Shown: one piece after another, positions 35,472 through 44,558 of the stretch
Layout of the letters: each line of letters begins with the position of its first letter
How positions within the stretch are numbered: the stretch's first letter is position 1
Assembly: GCF_006716345.1 (NCBI RefSeq)
Contig: NZ_VFOX01000002.1
Coordinates: 496,001-560,000, forward strand
DNA length: 64,000 bases
Reading direction: 5' to 3'
From: Microbacterium saperdae
GTDB taxonomy: Bacteria; Actinomycetota; Actinomycetes; Actinomycetales; Microbacteriaceae
The notes under the pieces: generated by a model
The model's input: the letters and a program-made list of their open reading frames with translations, nothing else
Database searches by the model: none
What the model was told of the DNA's origin: nothing
Translations under genes and position numbers: made by a program

Positions 35472-36350
35472 ATGGATATCCGTTTGATGCGTGCTCTGGT
35501 CCTCGCGGCGGATCGATCGACATTCAGTGAAGCTGCCGCCGCGTCGTCGATCACGCAGCCGGCGTTCACGAAGCAGATCCAGCAGTTGGAGGCCCTGGTC
35601 GGGACGCCCTTGTTCCGTCGCGGCCGTCAGGGAGCCGCTCTGACGACCGCCGGTGCGGCGCTTCTGGAAGACGCGCGAGCGGTGGTCGCACTCGCCGATC
35701 GGTTCGAGGCGCGGGTGAAGCGGATGGCGGCGGGAGACGAGGGGCACCTGGCGGTCGGGTTCGGCCTGTCGAGCATCGCGGTCGCTCCTCGCGTGGTCGC
35801 GGCCTTCCGCTCCGCCTTTCCGGGAGTGACGGTCCGGTTGGAGGACATGTCGTCGTCGGCGCAGATCCAGGCGGTCAGAGACGGAGAGTTGGACGTCGCG
35901 TTCGGACGGATGCCGTCACCCCGAGACCTGCGCTCCGTCGCCGTTCTCTCCGACAGGCTGATCATCGCGCATCCGGAAGCATGGGAGGCGCCACCCGCGG
36001 GGTCGTCGCTCGGGGAGTGGTTGCGCGATCATCCGCTCGTTCGGTTGTCGTCCCGGCGCGGCCCCGGCCTGGCCGCCCAGACGGGCATGTACCTGGCTGA
36101 GATCGGCGTGCCGTCGGTCGCGATCCAAGAGGCCGACGATCTCCAGACGGTCCTCGCCCTCGTCGCCGCCGGCATCGGCGCCGCCATCGTCCCCGAGAGC
36201 GTGCGCAACATCGCCCCGGCCCGAGTGTCGATGCACCGACTCGACGGTGCGAGCGCGCGCTGGGAGGTCGGCGTCATCTGGCGTGCGGACAACGAGACAC
36301 CCGTCGTCCGGGCATTCCTCGACGAGCTCGCGCGGATCTCCGCCGACTGA
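35472..36350 (+). CDS. LysR family transcriptional regulator
   Basis: 292 residues. The N-terminal HTH reads MRALVLAADRSTFSEAAAAS followed by SITQPAFTKQIQQLEALVG, the classical LysR pattern. The effector domain starts at about residue 90 (GHLAVGFGLSSIAVAPRVVA). Divergent from the nitrilase gene with 93 bases between starts. That gap contains GGAA-TAAG-TTCC (35425-35436), a possible binding site. Typical layout for activation of the divergent gene by its substrate. Confidence 0.88.
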   Translation: MDIRLMRALVLAADRSTFSEAAAASSITQPAFTKQIQQLEALVGTPLFRRGRQGAALTTAGAALLEDARAVVALADRFEARVKRMAAGDEGHLAVGFGLSSIAVAPRVVAAFRSAFPGVTVRLEDMSSSAQIQAVRDGELDVAFGRMPSPRDLRSVAVLSDRLIIAHPEAWEAPPAGSSLGEWLRDHPLVRLSSRRGPGLAAQTGMYLAEIGVPSVAIQEADDLQTVLALVAAGIGAAIVPESVRNIAPARVSMHRLDGASARWEVGVIWRADNETPVVRAFLDELARISAD

Positions 36351-36387
36351 GTCCCACCGGTCCCGTGCGGCACCCGGCACCACGTAT

Positions 36388-36454
36388 GAAGGAGATCGCA
36401 CGAGATGACGGAGCCGATACGGCATCCGCTCCTTCATCCCGTGCGATCTCCTTC
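36388..36454. repeat. 67-bp dispersed palindrome, copy 2
   Basis: Perfect outer arms GAAGGAGATCGCACG and complement; the inner arms are partly mismatched (GATGACGGAGCCGATAC against GGCATCCGCTCCTTCATC). Lies between the convergent LysR and sugar permease genes, so it may also end transcription. Same orientation as the copies at 19688 and 45518. Confidence 0.85.
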
Positions 36455-36480
36455 GAATCGGGAGTCCGACACGAACCGAA

Positions 36481-37407
36481 CTACTTGACGCTGCCCGCCG
36501 TCAGACCGCCGACCAGGCGCTTCTCGATGAGCATGAACAGGATGACGACAGGCAGGATCGCGACGATCGAGACACCGAACACGTACTGCCAGCTGGTCTC
36601 GTACTGGCCGACGAACTTGGTCAGCGCGACCGAGAGCGGCTGGTTCTTGTCGGTCGACAGAATCACCAGAGAAGCCGCGAACTCGTTCCAGCACGCCACG
36701 AAGGTGAACACGATCGCGGTGACGATGCCGGGCCACACGAGCGGCAGGTTGATCTTGAACAGCACCGTGAAGCGACCGGCGCCGTCGATCTGCGCCGCCT
36801 CGTCGACCTCCTTGGGGATGCCGGCGAAGAAGGAGTGCATGATCCACACCGCGAAAGACAGGTTGAACGCCGCGTTGATGAAGATCATCGCCGCCCAGGT
36901 GTCGCCCAGGCCGAGCGTCGTGAACTGGCGGAACAGGCCGGAGGTGAGCACGGCCGGCTGCAGCATCTGCGTCACGATCACCAGGAACAGGAAGACCATG
37001 CGTCCGGGGAACTTGAAGCGGGCCGTGTAGTACGCCGCCGGCAGGGAGACCGCGAGCACGAGCAGCGTCGCGAACACCGCGATGATGATCGTCGAGATCA
37101 GGTTGTACGGCAACGGCGTCTCGGGGGTCGACCACATCGTGATGTAGTTCTCCCAGTGCCACTCGGTCGGGAGGTAGGTCGGGTCGACCGAGCGGATCTG
37201 CGGCTTCGTCTTCACGGAGCCGAAGAACATGATCAGGTACGGCAGCACGAAGATCGCGAGCACGAGGAATCCGGCGGCGGTGCGCAGGATGACCCGCGGC
37301 AGGCTGACCTGATCGGCGGTGTACCGGCGCTTGCGTCCGGGGACGGGCGGGAGGCTGCGTCCGCCTCGGCCTGCGGTGGTGACGAGCTCTGTCTCGGTGA
37401 CGGTCAC
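36481..37407 (-). CDS. Carbohydrate ABC importer permease (MalG-like)
   Basis: 308 residues with six helices. The EAA loop SFFAGIPKEVDEAAQIDGAG is the ATPase contact of CUT1-family permeases. A GTG start at 37407 lies two bases after the stop of the partner permease with AAGGAGG inside that gene's end. The low-complexity N-terminus (about 30 residues) is cytoplasmic. Partner of the MalF-like permease and lipoprotein upstream; no ATPase gene is in the locus. Confidence 0.88.
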   Translation of the reverse strand: MTVTETELVTTAGRGGRSLPPVPGRKRRYTADQVSLPRVILRTAAGFLVLAIFVLPYLIMFFGSVKTKPQIRSVDPTYLPTEWHWENYITMWSTPETPLPYNLISTIIIAVFATLLVLAVSLPAAYYTARFKFPGRMVFLFLVIVTQMLQPAVLTSGLFRQFTTLGLGDTWAAMIFINAAFNLSFAVWIMHSFFAGIPKEVDEAAQIDGAGRFTVLFKINLPLVWPGIVTAIVFTFVACWNEFAASLVILSTDKNQPLSVALTKFVGQYETSWQYVFGVSIVAILPVVILFMLIEKRLVGGLTAGSVK

Positions 37408-37409
37408 GA

Positions 37410-38372
37410 TCAGACCTCCTTCATGGGCTTGACGATCTTCACGTAGGCCGCGACGATCAGGATCACGATCAGGAAGGCGACCACCGACAGGGCGCTCGCG
37501 ACATCGACCTTCTTCTGCAGCTCGATGTACTTGAAGATCATCGTCATGATCGTGTCGGCGCCGTATCCGGGGATCGACCCCGTCATGACCTTGAGGATCG
37601 GCAGCGAGTTGAAGACGTTGATGATGTTGATGAGGATCGCGACGGCCAGCGCACTGCGCAGCTGGGGCAGCACGATCGACCAGTAGGTGCGGGTGGCTCC
37701 GGCGCCGTCCATCTTCGCGGCCTCGAGTGCGTCGGCGGGCACCGCCTGGAGGCCGGCCAGGATCGTGTAGGTCGTGAAGGGCAGCGAGACGAAGATCGCG
37801 ATCACGATGGACCAGATGAAGGCGGTCGTCGGGTTCTTGGTCCACCCGTAGCCGACCGAGTCGGAGGAGAGTCCGATGTCATACAGGAACTTGTTGAAGA
37901 CCCCGAAGTACGGTTCGAGGCTGTAGTAGAAGACCATGGTCGTCATCACGACGGATGCCGCCCACGGCACGATCACGGCCATGCGCACGATCTGTCGGCC
38001 GGGGAAGGCCTTGTTCAGGATCTGCGCGAGTCCGAGCGAGATCACCACCGTGAACAGCACGACCGAGACGACCCACACGATGGTGCGGAAGAAGATCGGC
38101 CAGAACTCGGTGAACGTGAAGACCGTGATGAAGTTGTCGAAGCCCACCGAGCCCTTGTCGAGGCCGGAGAGGGAGATGTCCCGCGTGGAGTTGTAGAACA
38201 TGACGCCCGCGGGGAACAGCACGACGCCGATGATGAGCACCAGCGCCGGTGCGATCCAGGGCAGGGCCTGGAGGAGATCCTTCCCCCGCGACCTTCCCCG
38301 CGGGGTGTCGGGGGTGCGGGGGCGACCGGAGGCCGCCCCCGCCAGGTTCGAGGACTGTGTCGTCTGGCTCAT
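37410..38372 (-). CDS. Carbohydrate ABC importer permease (MalF-like)
   Basis: 320 residues. A Pro/Arg-rich start of about 30 residues is followed by six helices; the EAA loop reads GLQAVPADALEAAKMDGAGA. Helix 1 (LPWIAPALVLIIGVVLFPAG) is typical of CUT1 permeases. Forms a heterodimer with the MalG-like subunit. Starts 32 bases after the binding-protein stop. Confidence 0.88.
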   Translation of the reverse strand: MSQTTQSSNLAGAASGRPRTPDTPRGRSRGKDLLQALPWIAPALVLIIGVVLFPAGVMFYNSTRDISLSGLDKGSVGFDNFITVFTFTEFWPIFFRTIVWVVSVVLFTVVISLGLAQILNKAFPGRQIVRMAVIVPWAASVVMTTMVFYYSLEPYFGVFNKFLYDIGLSSDSVGYGWTKNPTTAFIWSIVIAIFVSLPFTTYTILAGLQAVPADALEAAKMDGAGATRTYWSIVLPQLRSALAVAILINIINVFNSLPILKVMTGSIPGYGADTIMTMIFKYIELQKKVDVASALSVVAFLIVILIVAAYVKIVKPMKEV

Positions 38373-38404
38373 TCGTGTACCCGAACCTTCCCGATCGGCA
38401 GGCG

Positions 38405-39649
38405 TCAGCCTGCGTCGACCTGTGCCTGGATCTGCTTCAGCACGTCAGCGGCAGGCTGGTCCTGCAGCTGGCCGAACAGGGACTTGAACGCACCGTCTGC
38501 GGCGGACCACTTGGCGTTCGTCGACGGGTAGAACTGCGCGTCGGGCAGCACGTCGAGGAAGGGCTTGAGCGCCTCCTCGCCGGAGAGCTGCTCGGCACCG
38601 GACTTGGTGACCGGGAGGAAGCCTTCGGCCTGCACCCACGGCACGTACACGTCGGCCGAGTAGTAGTAGTCGAAGAACTTGGTGATCGCTTCCTTCTTGT
38701 CATCGTCGTTCTGGAACGCCATCAGCTGGTCCATGACGCCGAGCGTGAACGCCGAGCCGTCCTTGGTGGGGATCGGGACGATGGAGTAGTCCAGGTCGGG
38801 GTTGCCTTCGGCGATCTGTCCGACCGTCGGCGGCAGACCCACCTGCATGCCGATCTTGCCCTGGATGAAGATGTCCATCAGCGGCGACCGCTGCGTCGAG
38901 CCGGGGTCGGCCTGGGTCGCGCCGGCGTCGATCATCTTCTTGATCTGCTCGGCACCCACGAGGTTCTCGGGGGTGTCGATCGTGATCTCGGATGCGTCGC
39001 CGAACGATCCGCCTCCGCCCCACAGCCACACGGCCGCTTCGGCCTGCGCCTCTTCGGATCCGAGGGGCATGCCGTAGCCCGCCACTCCGCCGCCGAGCGC
39101 GGACACCTTGGTGGCGGCATCCAGCAGCTCATCCCAGTTGGTCGGAGCCTCCACGCCGGCCTGGTCGAGCAGAGCGTTGTTGACGAACAGGGCACGAGCC
39201 GACGCGATCAGCGGCAGCGCGTATGCCGTGCCGTCGACCTCGGCGTTCGCGAGGAACGACTCCTGGAAGTCGGAGTAGACGTCATCCGAGACGACGTCCT
39301 TCACCGGGTACAGGAGCTCGTCGCCGACGAATCCGGCGAACGGTCCGCCGTTGTAGATGTCGGGTGCCTCGCCGGCCTGGATCTTGGTGGAGACGACCTT
39401 CTCGAGGTTGTCCCAGGACTGCACCTCGAGCTTGACCTTGATGTCGGGGTTGGCCTTCTCGAACCCCTTGATGACGGTCTCCCAGTTCGCCTTGGTGCCG
39501 TCGGAGTAGCTGGGGACCAGCAGGTCGAGCGTGGTCGACCCTCCGGCGTCGCCGCTGTCGCCGGTCGAACCGCCGAAGCCGCACGAAGCGAGCGTGAGTG
39601 TGGCGGCTGCCGCAAGAGCGACAGCGCCGAATCGCAGTGACTTCTTCAT
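38405..39649 (-). CDS. Carbohydrate ABC importer substrate-binding lipoprotein
   Basis: 414 residues. Lipoprotein signal peptide with lipobox LASC (Cys23) and a family 1 solute-binding fold: TLDLLVPSYSDGTKANWETV, IKVKLEVQSWDNLEKVVSTK, and a C-terminal FFDYYYSADVYVPWVQAEGF segment. Binds a sugar outside the membrane for the two permeases. An in-frame GTG at 39667 lies within the SD sequence and is less likely than ATG at 39649. First gene of the importer operon, divergent from the catabolic genes, so substrate and pathway should match. Confidence 0.9.
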   Translation of the reverse strand: MKKSLRFGAVALAAAATLTLASCGFGGSTGDSGDAGGSTTLDLLVPSYSDGTKANWETVIKGFEKANPDIKVKLEVQSWDNLEKVVSTKIQAGEAPDIYNGGPFAGFVGDELLYPVKDVVSDDVYSDFQESFLANAEVDGTAYALPLIASARALFVNNALLDQAGVEAPTNWDELLDAATKVSALGGGVAGYGMPLGSEEAQAEAAVWLWGGGGSFGDASEITIDTPENLVGAEQIKKMIDAGATQADPGSTQRSPLMDIFIQGKIGMQVGLPPTVGQIAEGNPDLDYSIVPIPTKDGSAFTLGVMDQLMAFQNDDDKKEAITKFFDYYYSADVYVPWVQAEGFLPVTKSGAEQLSGEEALKPFLDVLPDAQFYPSTNAKWSAADGAFKSLFGQLQDQPAADVLKQIQAQVDAG

Positions 39650-40010
39650 GTGTGTTGCATTCCTCACTGTGTGTGTGGGTTGCCGCTCCGTCGGACGGGT
39701 GCCACTCGGGTGAGGAGTGACTCCGCCGTTCGGTGGAGGGGGCGCGATGCACAGTCGCAGAGCACTTCACGCGACGGTGCGTGGTGATCGGTCCCGCCGG
39801 GTGGCGGTCGTGATCGTTCAAGTCGGTTCGACTCGAGTCCTCGATGACGATGGGGCGTGACGTCGAGGCGGTGGAACTTGTTCGATTATTTGTCAGGCGA
39901 ATAAACAAATCAAGAAAATCCTCTAGCGAATCTCCATGAGCGCCATACTATGATCGACTGAACGCTTAAACAATCACAATCACGCAAAGATTCTTGAGAA
40001 AGGCACTCCG
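39650..40010. promoter_or_regulatory. Divergent control region of sugar importer and catabolic operon
   Basis: A 361-base gap between divergent operons with no supported gene. Bases about 39878-39990 are strikingly AT-rich. They hold nested inverted repeats: TTATT-N9-AATAA and TTTGT-N10-ACAAA around 39884-39910. There are also AAACAAATC and AAACAATC repeats and a TATGAT box (39949-39954) that could be the -10 for the SIS gene. AT-rich sites of this kind fit the DeoR-type repressor encoded at 43758. Confidence 0.6.
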
Positions 40011-40907
40011 ATGACTGGATCGTCACCCGGCGCACACATGCACGAAGAGCTCACCTCGCAGCCCGAGACCTGGGCGGCAGCGGCTAATCTGCGCGACGCG
40101 CAGGCGCTCCTCCCGGCTGCCGGAGCCCGCATCGCGGTCGTCGGATGCGGAACGTCCTGGTTCATGGCGCAGTCCTACGCGGCGCTGCGTGAGACCGCCG
40201 GCCTCGGTGAGACCGATGCGTTCACGGCATCCGAAGCGTTCGTCGACCGGGGATACGACGCCGTCGTCGCGCTCACACGCTCGGGCACGACGACCGAGGT
40301 GCTCGAACTCGTCGAGCGCGTCAAGGGCCGCATCCCCACCATCGGCGTGATCGGCGACCCGGAGTCGCCCCTCGTCTCTCTCGTGGACGAGGCGGTGCTG
40401 CTGCCGTTCGCCGACGAGAAGTCGGTCGTGCAGACGCGCTTCGCCACCACCGCGCTCGCGCTGTTCCGCGCCTCGCTCGGGGAGGACCTCACTGCGGCGA
40501 TCGCCGATGCCTCCGCCGTGCTCGCCGCTCCGGCTGACGAGGAGCTCCGCGACGCGGAGCAGTACACGTTCCTCGGCCGCGGCTGGACGACCGGTCTCGC
40601 CCATGAGGCGGCGCTGAAGATGCGCGAGTCCTCGCAGTCGTGGACCGAGTCCTACTCGTCGATGGAGTACCGCCACGGGCCGATCGCGATCGCGGCCCCC
40701 GGACGGGTGACCTGGCAGTTCGGCGCGGCTCCCGAGGGGCTCCAGGCGCAGGTGGAGGCGACGGGTGCCCGCTTCGTGCAGCACCCGATCGATCCTCTCG
40801 CCGAGCTCGTCCGCGTGCACCGGGTTGCGCTCGAACGCTCGCTCGCGCGGGGACTGGACCCGGATCAGCCCCGCAACCTCACGCGATCCGTCATCCTGGA
40901 CGCATGA
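40011..40907 (+). CDS. SIS-domain sugar isomerase/deaminase (AgaS/NagB-II-like)
   Basis: 298 residues with two SIS domains. The first (about 40-160) contains VVGCGTSWFMAQSYA and ALTRSGTTTEVLEL, which bind the sugar phosphate. The second has GRGWTTGLAHEAALKMRESS and the SSMEYRHGPIAI segment typical of amino-sugar-phosphate deaminases and the GlmS isomerase domain. No glutaminase domain. Likely step: conversion of an amino-sugar-6-phosphate to a ketose-6-phosphate with release of ammonia; the exact sugar is unknown. ATG with GAGAAAGG upstream. First gene of a five-gene catabolic operon. Confidence 0.82.
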   Translation: MTGSSPGAHMHEELTSQPETWAAAANLRDAQALLPAAGARIAVVGCGTSWFMAQSYAALRETAGLGETDAFTASEAFVDRGYDAVVALTRSGTTTEVLELVERVKGRIPTIGVIGDPESPLVSLVDEAVLLPFADEKSVVQTRFATTALALFRASLGEDLTAAIADASAVLAAPADEELRDAEQYTFLGRGWTTGLAHEAALKMRESSQSWTESYSSMEYRHGPIAIAAPGRVTWQFGAAPEGLQAQVEATGARFVQHPIDPLAELVRVHRVALERSLARGLDPDQPRNLTRSVILDA

Positions 40908-40932
40908 CGCCGACGCCCGACCGGAGCCGATG

Positions 40933-41925
40933 ATGACCAGGTCCGACCCCGCCGCCTCCGTCCCCGACGTCGTGCGCGACGCCTCGGGTGAGGCGCTCGC
41001 CGCGGTTCGCGGGTTGGGCGCCGGTGTGCCGGTGCTGGCCTTCGATGTGGGGGGCACCGACATCAAGTCAGCGCTGTTCGACGCGGACGGGACCGCGCAC
41101 GGCCTCCGCCGCACCCCGACGCCGATCGTCGACGGGGATCGCACCGAAGTGCTCATCGAACGTCTCGGCGTGCTCGCCGCGGAGCTGCGTGCGGCGCATC
41201 CCGACGTCGAACCGCAGGCCGTCGGCCTCGTGGTGCCGGGGATCGTGGATGCGGATGCCGGACTCGGAGTGTTCGCCAGCAACCTCGGCTGGCACGACTC
41301 CCCGCTGCGCGATCTCGCCAGCGTGCGACTGGGGCTGCCGGTCGCGTTCGATCACGATGTGCGCGCCGCGAGCTGGGCCGAGCGCCTCCTCGGAGGAGCG
41401 CGCGACTATGAGAACGCGGTGGTCCTGGTGATCGGCACCGGAATCGCCGGCGCCCTGCTGGTGGGCGGCGTGCCGTACACCGCGGGCGGGTATGCGGGTG
41501 AGATCGGACACTCGCCCGTCGCGGAAGGGCCGATCTGCCCCTGCGGCGCGCGGGGCTGTCTGGAGGCGGTCGCCTCGGCCGGCGCGATCGCTCGCCGCTA
41601 TCACGCGGCCACGGGGATCGTCCCGAACGGCGCGAAGGATGTGATCGCCCGTGCCGCTGCCGGTGATCAGGCCGCTGCGGACATCTGGAACTCCGCGCTC
41701 GACGCGCTGACCCTCTCGCTCGCGCAGCTGACGGCCGTGATCGCGCCGGAGGCGGTGGTGATCGGCGGAGGCCTGTCGCGCGCCGGTGGGGCGTTGTTCG
41801 ACGAACTCCGCGAACGGCTGGCGGCCCGACTGAGCTTCCACCGCCTGCCTGTGCTCGTCCCTGCGGAGCTCTCCGGCAACGCCGGACTGCTCGGGGCGGC
41901 GCTGCGGGCGCGGGAGGTCGCATGA
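40933..41925 (+). CDS. ROK family sugar kinase
   Basis: 330 residues. Unlike the ROK regulators at 31789 and 33112 it has no HTH; it begins directly with the phosphate loop VLAFDVGGTDIKSALFD. The ATP/sugar loop VVLVIGTGIAGALLVGG, the GEIGHSPV motif and a zinc cluster CPCGARGCLEAVAS are present, with catalytic Asp in FDHDVRAA. Probably phosphorylates the imported sugar. Two adjacent ATGs (40930, 40933) exist; the second has better spacing from CGGAG. Confidence 0.88.
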   Translation: MTRSDPAASVPDVVRDASGEALAAVRGLGAGVPVLAFDVGGTDIKSALFDADGTAHGLRRTPTPIVDGDRTEVLIERLGVLAAELRAAHPDVEPQAVGLVVPGIVDADAGLGVFASNLGWHDSPLRDLASVRLGLPVAFDHDVRAASWAERLLGGARDYENAVVLVIGTGIAGALLVGGVPYTAGGYAGEIGHSPVAEGPICPCGARGCLEAVASAGAIARRYHAATGIVPNGAKDVIARAAAGDQAAADIWNSALDALTLSLAQLTAVIAPEAVVIGGGLSRAGGALFDELRERLAARLSFHRLPVLVPAELSGNAGLLGAALRAREVA

Positions 41926-42866
41926 TCCTCACCGTCACCCCCAACCCCGCCCTCGATCTCACCTGGCACGTCGACCAGCTCCGCATCGGCGACACGCATC
42001 GCGCCGACGCCGGTGCCGTGCGGGCCGGGGGCAAGGGGCTCAATGTGGCCAGGGTCGCGCATGCCGAAGGTGCCGTGGTGCGGGCGATCACGACGGCGGG
42101 TGGGCGCAGCGGCGAGGAGTTCGCGGAGGAACTCGGGCGCAGCGGTGTGCCGCACTCGCTGGTGCGGGTCGCCCAGGACACGCGCCGCAGCATCGCGATC
42201 GTCGATGAAGCCCTCGGCGACACCACGATCGTCAACGAGCGCGGCCTCAACCCGAGCGACCAGGAGTGGGCGGATCTGCTCGCGGCCGTGGTCGACGCCC
42301 TGCCGAGCGCGCGTGTGCTCGTGATCTCGGGCAGTCTCCCGCCCGGCGCCCCTGACGGGTTCCTCCCGCTGTTGATCGCCGTCGCGAAGGATGCCGGAGT
42401 GCCGGTGATCGTCGACACCTCGGGGCCCGCCCTGTTGCGCGCGGCAGCGGCCGGCGCATCGGTGCTGAAGCCGAATCGGGCCGAACTCGCCGAGGCGACG
42501 GGGATCACCGACCCCGTCGATGGTGCACGTGCGCTACTCGCCCGAGGCGCCGAGCTCGTGCTCCTCTCGCTGGGCGCCGCCGGGATGCTGGCGGTCACAG
42601 CATCCGAACTCGTGCACGCCCGCCTGGATGAACCTCTCGCCGGAAACCCGACGGGTGCCGGTGACGCGGCGGTGGCCGCCTGCGCCGTGCTCTACGCCGA
42701 AGGTGAGCGCGACCCCGAACTGATCTTGCGCCGCGCGGCCGCGTGGTCGGCGGCCGCCGTGCTGATGCCGCTCGCCGGCGACATCTCCCCGCAGTGGCCG
42801 ACGCTCGCCGCGCAGCTGCGGGTCTCACGCCCCGACCCCGACTCCGTCCGGAAGGACCTCTCGTGA
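41922..42866 (+). CDS. PfkB-type 1-phosphofructokinase / tagatose-6-phosphate kinase-like
   Basis: 314 residues. Begins with MILTVTPNPALDLTWHV and RAGGKGLNVARVA, the substrate-binding signature of the FruK/LacC branch, and ends with NPTGAGDAAVAACA, in which the Asp is the catalytic base. LacC-type enzymes make tagatose-1,6-bisphosphate, and FruK makes fructose-1,6-bisphosphate. The neighbouring class II aldolase supports either. ATG overlaps the ROK kinase stop (ATGA). Confidence 0.88.
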   Translation: MILTVTPNPALDLTWHVDQLRIGDTHRADAGAVRAGGKGLNVARVAHAEGAVVRAITTAGGRSGEEFAEELGRSGVPHSLVRVAQDTRRSIAIVDEALGDTTIVNERGLNPSDQEWADLLAAVVDALPSARVLVISGSLPPGAPDGFLPLLIAVAKDAGVPVIVDTSGPALLRAAAAGASVLKPNRAELAEATGITDPVDGARALLARGAELVLLSLGAAGMLAVTASELVHARLDEPLAGNPTGAGDAAVAACAVLYAEGERDPELILRRAAAWSAAAVLMPLAGDISPQWPTLAAQLRVSRPDPDSVRKDLS

Positions 42867-43720
42867 CCCTCGTCTCCGCCCGTGAACTCGTCGCTGCGGC
42901 ATCCGCTGCCGGCCGGGGGATCGGGGCCTTCAACGTGATCCACCTCGAGACCGCCGAGGGGCTGGTGCGTGCGGCCGAGCTCGCGCAGCTGCCGGTGATC
43001 CTGCAGATCTCGCAGAACTGCGCCGACTATCACGGGGGGCTGGAGCCGATCGCGCTCGCGACGCTCGCCGTGGCCCGCCGTGCGGCGATGCCGGTCGCGG
43101 TGCACCTCGATCACGCCGAGCGTCCCGAGCTGGTCGACGAGGCGATCGCCCTCGGATTCGGATCGGTCATGTTCGACGGCGGCGTCCTGCCCTACGACGA
43201 CAACGTCGCGCTCACCTCCGCAGTGGCTGCCCGCGCCCACGCGGCCGGCGTCTACATCGAGGGCGAGCTCGGCGAGGTCGGTGGCAAGGACGGTGCGCAC
43301 GCGCCGGGGGTACGCACGGATCCGGACGAGGCGCGGGCGTTCGTCGCCGCGACCGGTGTCGACGCGCTCGCCGTGGCCGTCGGATCGTCGCACGCCATGA
43401 TCGACCGCACCGCCTCCCTCGATCTCGACCTGATCGCACGCCTGCATGCGGCGCTGCCGGTTCCCCTGGTGCTGCACGGCTCATCCGGCGTGGCCGACGA
43501 CGTGATCGCTCAGGCCGTCCGCGCGGGCATGGCGAAGATCAACGTGTCGACGCATCTGAACGGCCACTTCACGCGCGCCGTCCGCGGGGTGCTCGATGAC
43601 GATGAGCGTCTCGTCGACTCGCGCAAGTACCTCGCGCCGGCGCGCGAGGCGCTGGCGGTGGAGGCTGCGCGCCTGCTGCGGCTGTTCGCGCTCGCCGAGG
43701 ACGATACGGTGGCGGGATGA
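42863..43720 (+). CDS. Class II ketose-bisphosphate aldolase (KbaY/GatY-like)
   Basis: 285 residues. The Zn-site pieces are present: VAVHLDHAERPELVDEAIAL (His-Asp-His), EGELGEVGGKDG, VGSSHAM and VLHGSSGVADD. It cleaves fructose- or tagatose-1,6-bisphosphate to dihydroxyacetone phosphate and glyceraldehyde-3-phosphate. Length and the short N-terminus are closer to KbaY/GatY than to the housekeeping Fba. GTG start overlaps the kinase stop (GTGA). Confidence 0.88.
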   Translation: MTLVSARELVAAASAAGRGIGAFNVIHLETAEGLVRAAELAQLPVILQISQNCADYHGGLEPIALATLAVARRAAMPVAVHLDHAERPELVDEAIALGFGSVMFDGGVLPYDDNVALTSAVAARAHAAGVYIEGELGEVGGKDGAHAPGVRTDPDEARAFVAATGVDALAVAVGSSHAMIDRTASLDLDLIARLHAALPVPLVLHGSSGVADDVIAQAVRAGMAKINVSTHLNGHFTRAVRGVLDDDERLVDSRKYLAPAREALAVEAARLLRLFALAEDDTVAG

Positions 43721-43757
43721 CACCCCTCGCGCACACGGCATCCGCCCGGGGGCGGCG

Positions 43758-44537
43758 ATGAAGCGCGCCGCGCGGCTGAACGCGATCCTCGACCTGCTGG
43801 CCGACGCCGGCGAGGTGACGGTCGAGGATCTGGTCGAGCAGTTCGGCGCCTCGGCCGCGACCACCCGACGTGACCTCGACTCGCTCGCGGAGCAGCGACT
43901 GCTCACCCGCACGCACGGCGGAGCGGTCGCGCAGGCTGTCGCCTATGAGCTGCCCATCCGCTACAAGAGCCACCTCCGCACGCACGAGAAGGCGGGTATC
44001 GCCCAGGCCGCAGCCGACCTCGTCGCCCCCGGCATGGTCGTCGGACTCTCCGGCGGCACGACGACGACCGCGATCGCTGCGGCCCTTGCCGCGCGCGACG
44101 ACCTCGCGGCCGGCGCCGGCATCACGGTGGTCACGAACGCCGTGAACATCGCCGCCCAGTTGGCGACCCGCCCCGACATCAAGGTCGTCGTCACCGGCGG
44201 CGTCATCCACTCCCGCAGCTACGAGCTGGTCGGCCCCTTCGTGGAGCAGCTGCTGCGCGGCGTGCGTCTCGACATCGCCTTCATCGGCGTGAACGGCATG
44301 GATGCCGAATCCGGCGCGACCACGCACGACGAACGCGAGGCCGCCGTGAACCGCATGATGGCCGAACGCGCCCGCCGCGCGGTGGTGGTCACCGACAGCA
44401 GCAAGCTCGGTGTCGTGGCCTTCGCCGCCGTGGGTGGCGTCGATCTGTTCCCGACCGTGCTGACGGATGCCGGAGCGGATGCGGCCGCGGTCACCGCGCT
44501 CCGTGACGCCGGGCATGAGGTGCTGCTCGCGGGGTGA
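43758..44537 (+). CDS. DeoR family transcriptional regulator
   Basis: 259 residues. N-terminal DeoR HTH (VTVEDLVEQFGASAATTRRD, then RTHGGAV) and a C-terminal sugar-phosphate sensor (GLSGGTTTTAIAAALA and VVVTGGVIHSRSYELVG, then AFIGVNGMDAESGATTHDER). A repressor released by a phosphorylated sugar intermediate of the operon is expected. It is the last gene of the catabolic operon, 37 bases after the aldolase, and probably acts on the AT-rich divergent region at 39650-40010. Confidence 0.9.
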   Translation: MKRAARLNAILDLLADAGEVTVEDLVEQFGASAATTRRDLDSLAEQRLLTRTHGGAVAQAVAYELPIRYKSHLRTHEKAGIAQAAADLVAPGMVVGLSGGTTTTAIAAALAARDDLAAGAGITVVTNAVNIAAQLATRPDIKVVVTGGVIHSRSYELVGPFVEQLLRGVRLDIAFIGVNGMDAESGATTHDEREAAVNRMMAERARRAVVVTDSSKLGVVAFAAVGGVDLFPTVLTDAGADAAAVTALRDAGHEVLLAG

Positions 44538-44558
44538 CGGGGGTCTCGCGGGTCGGAG

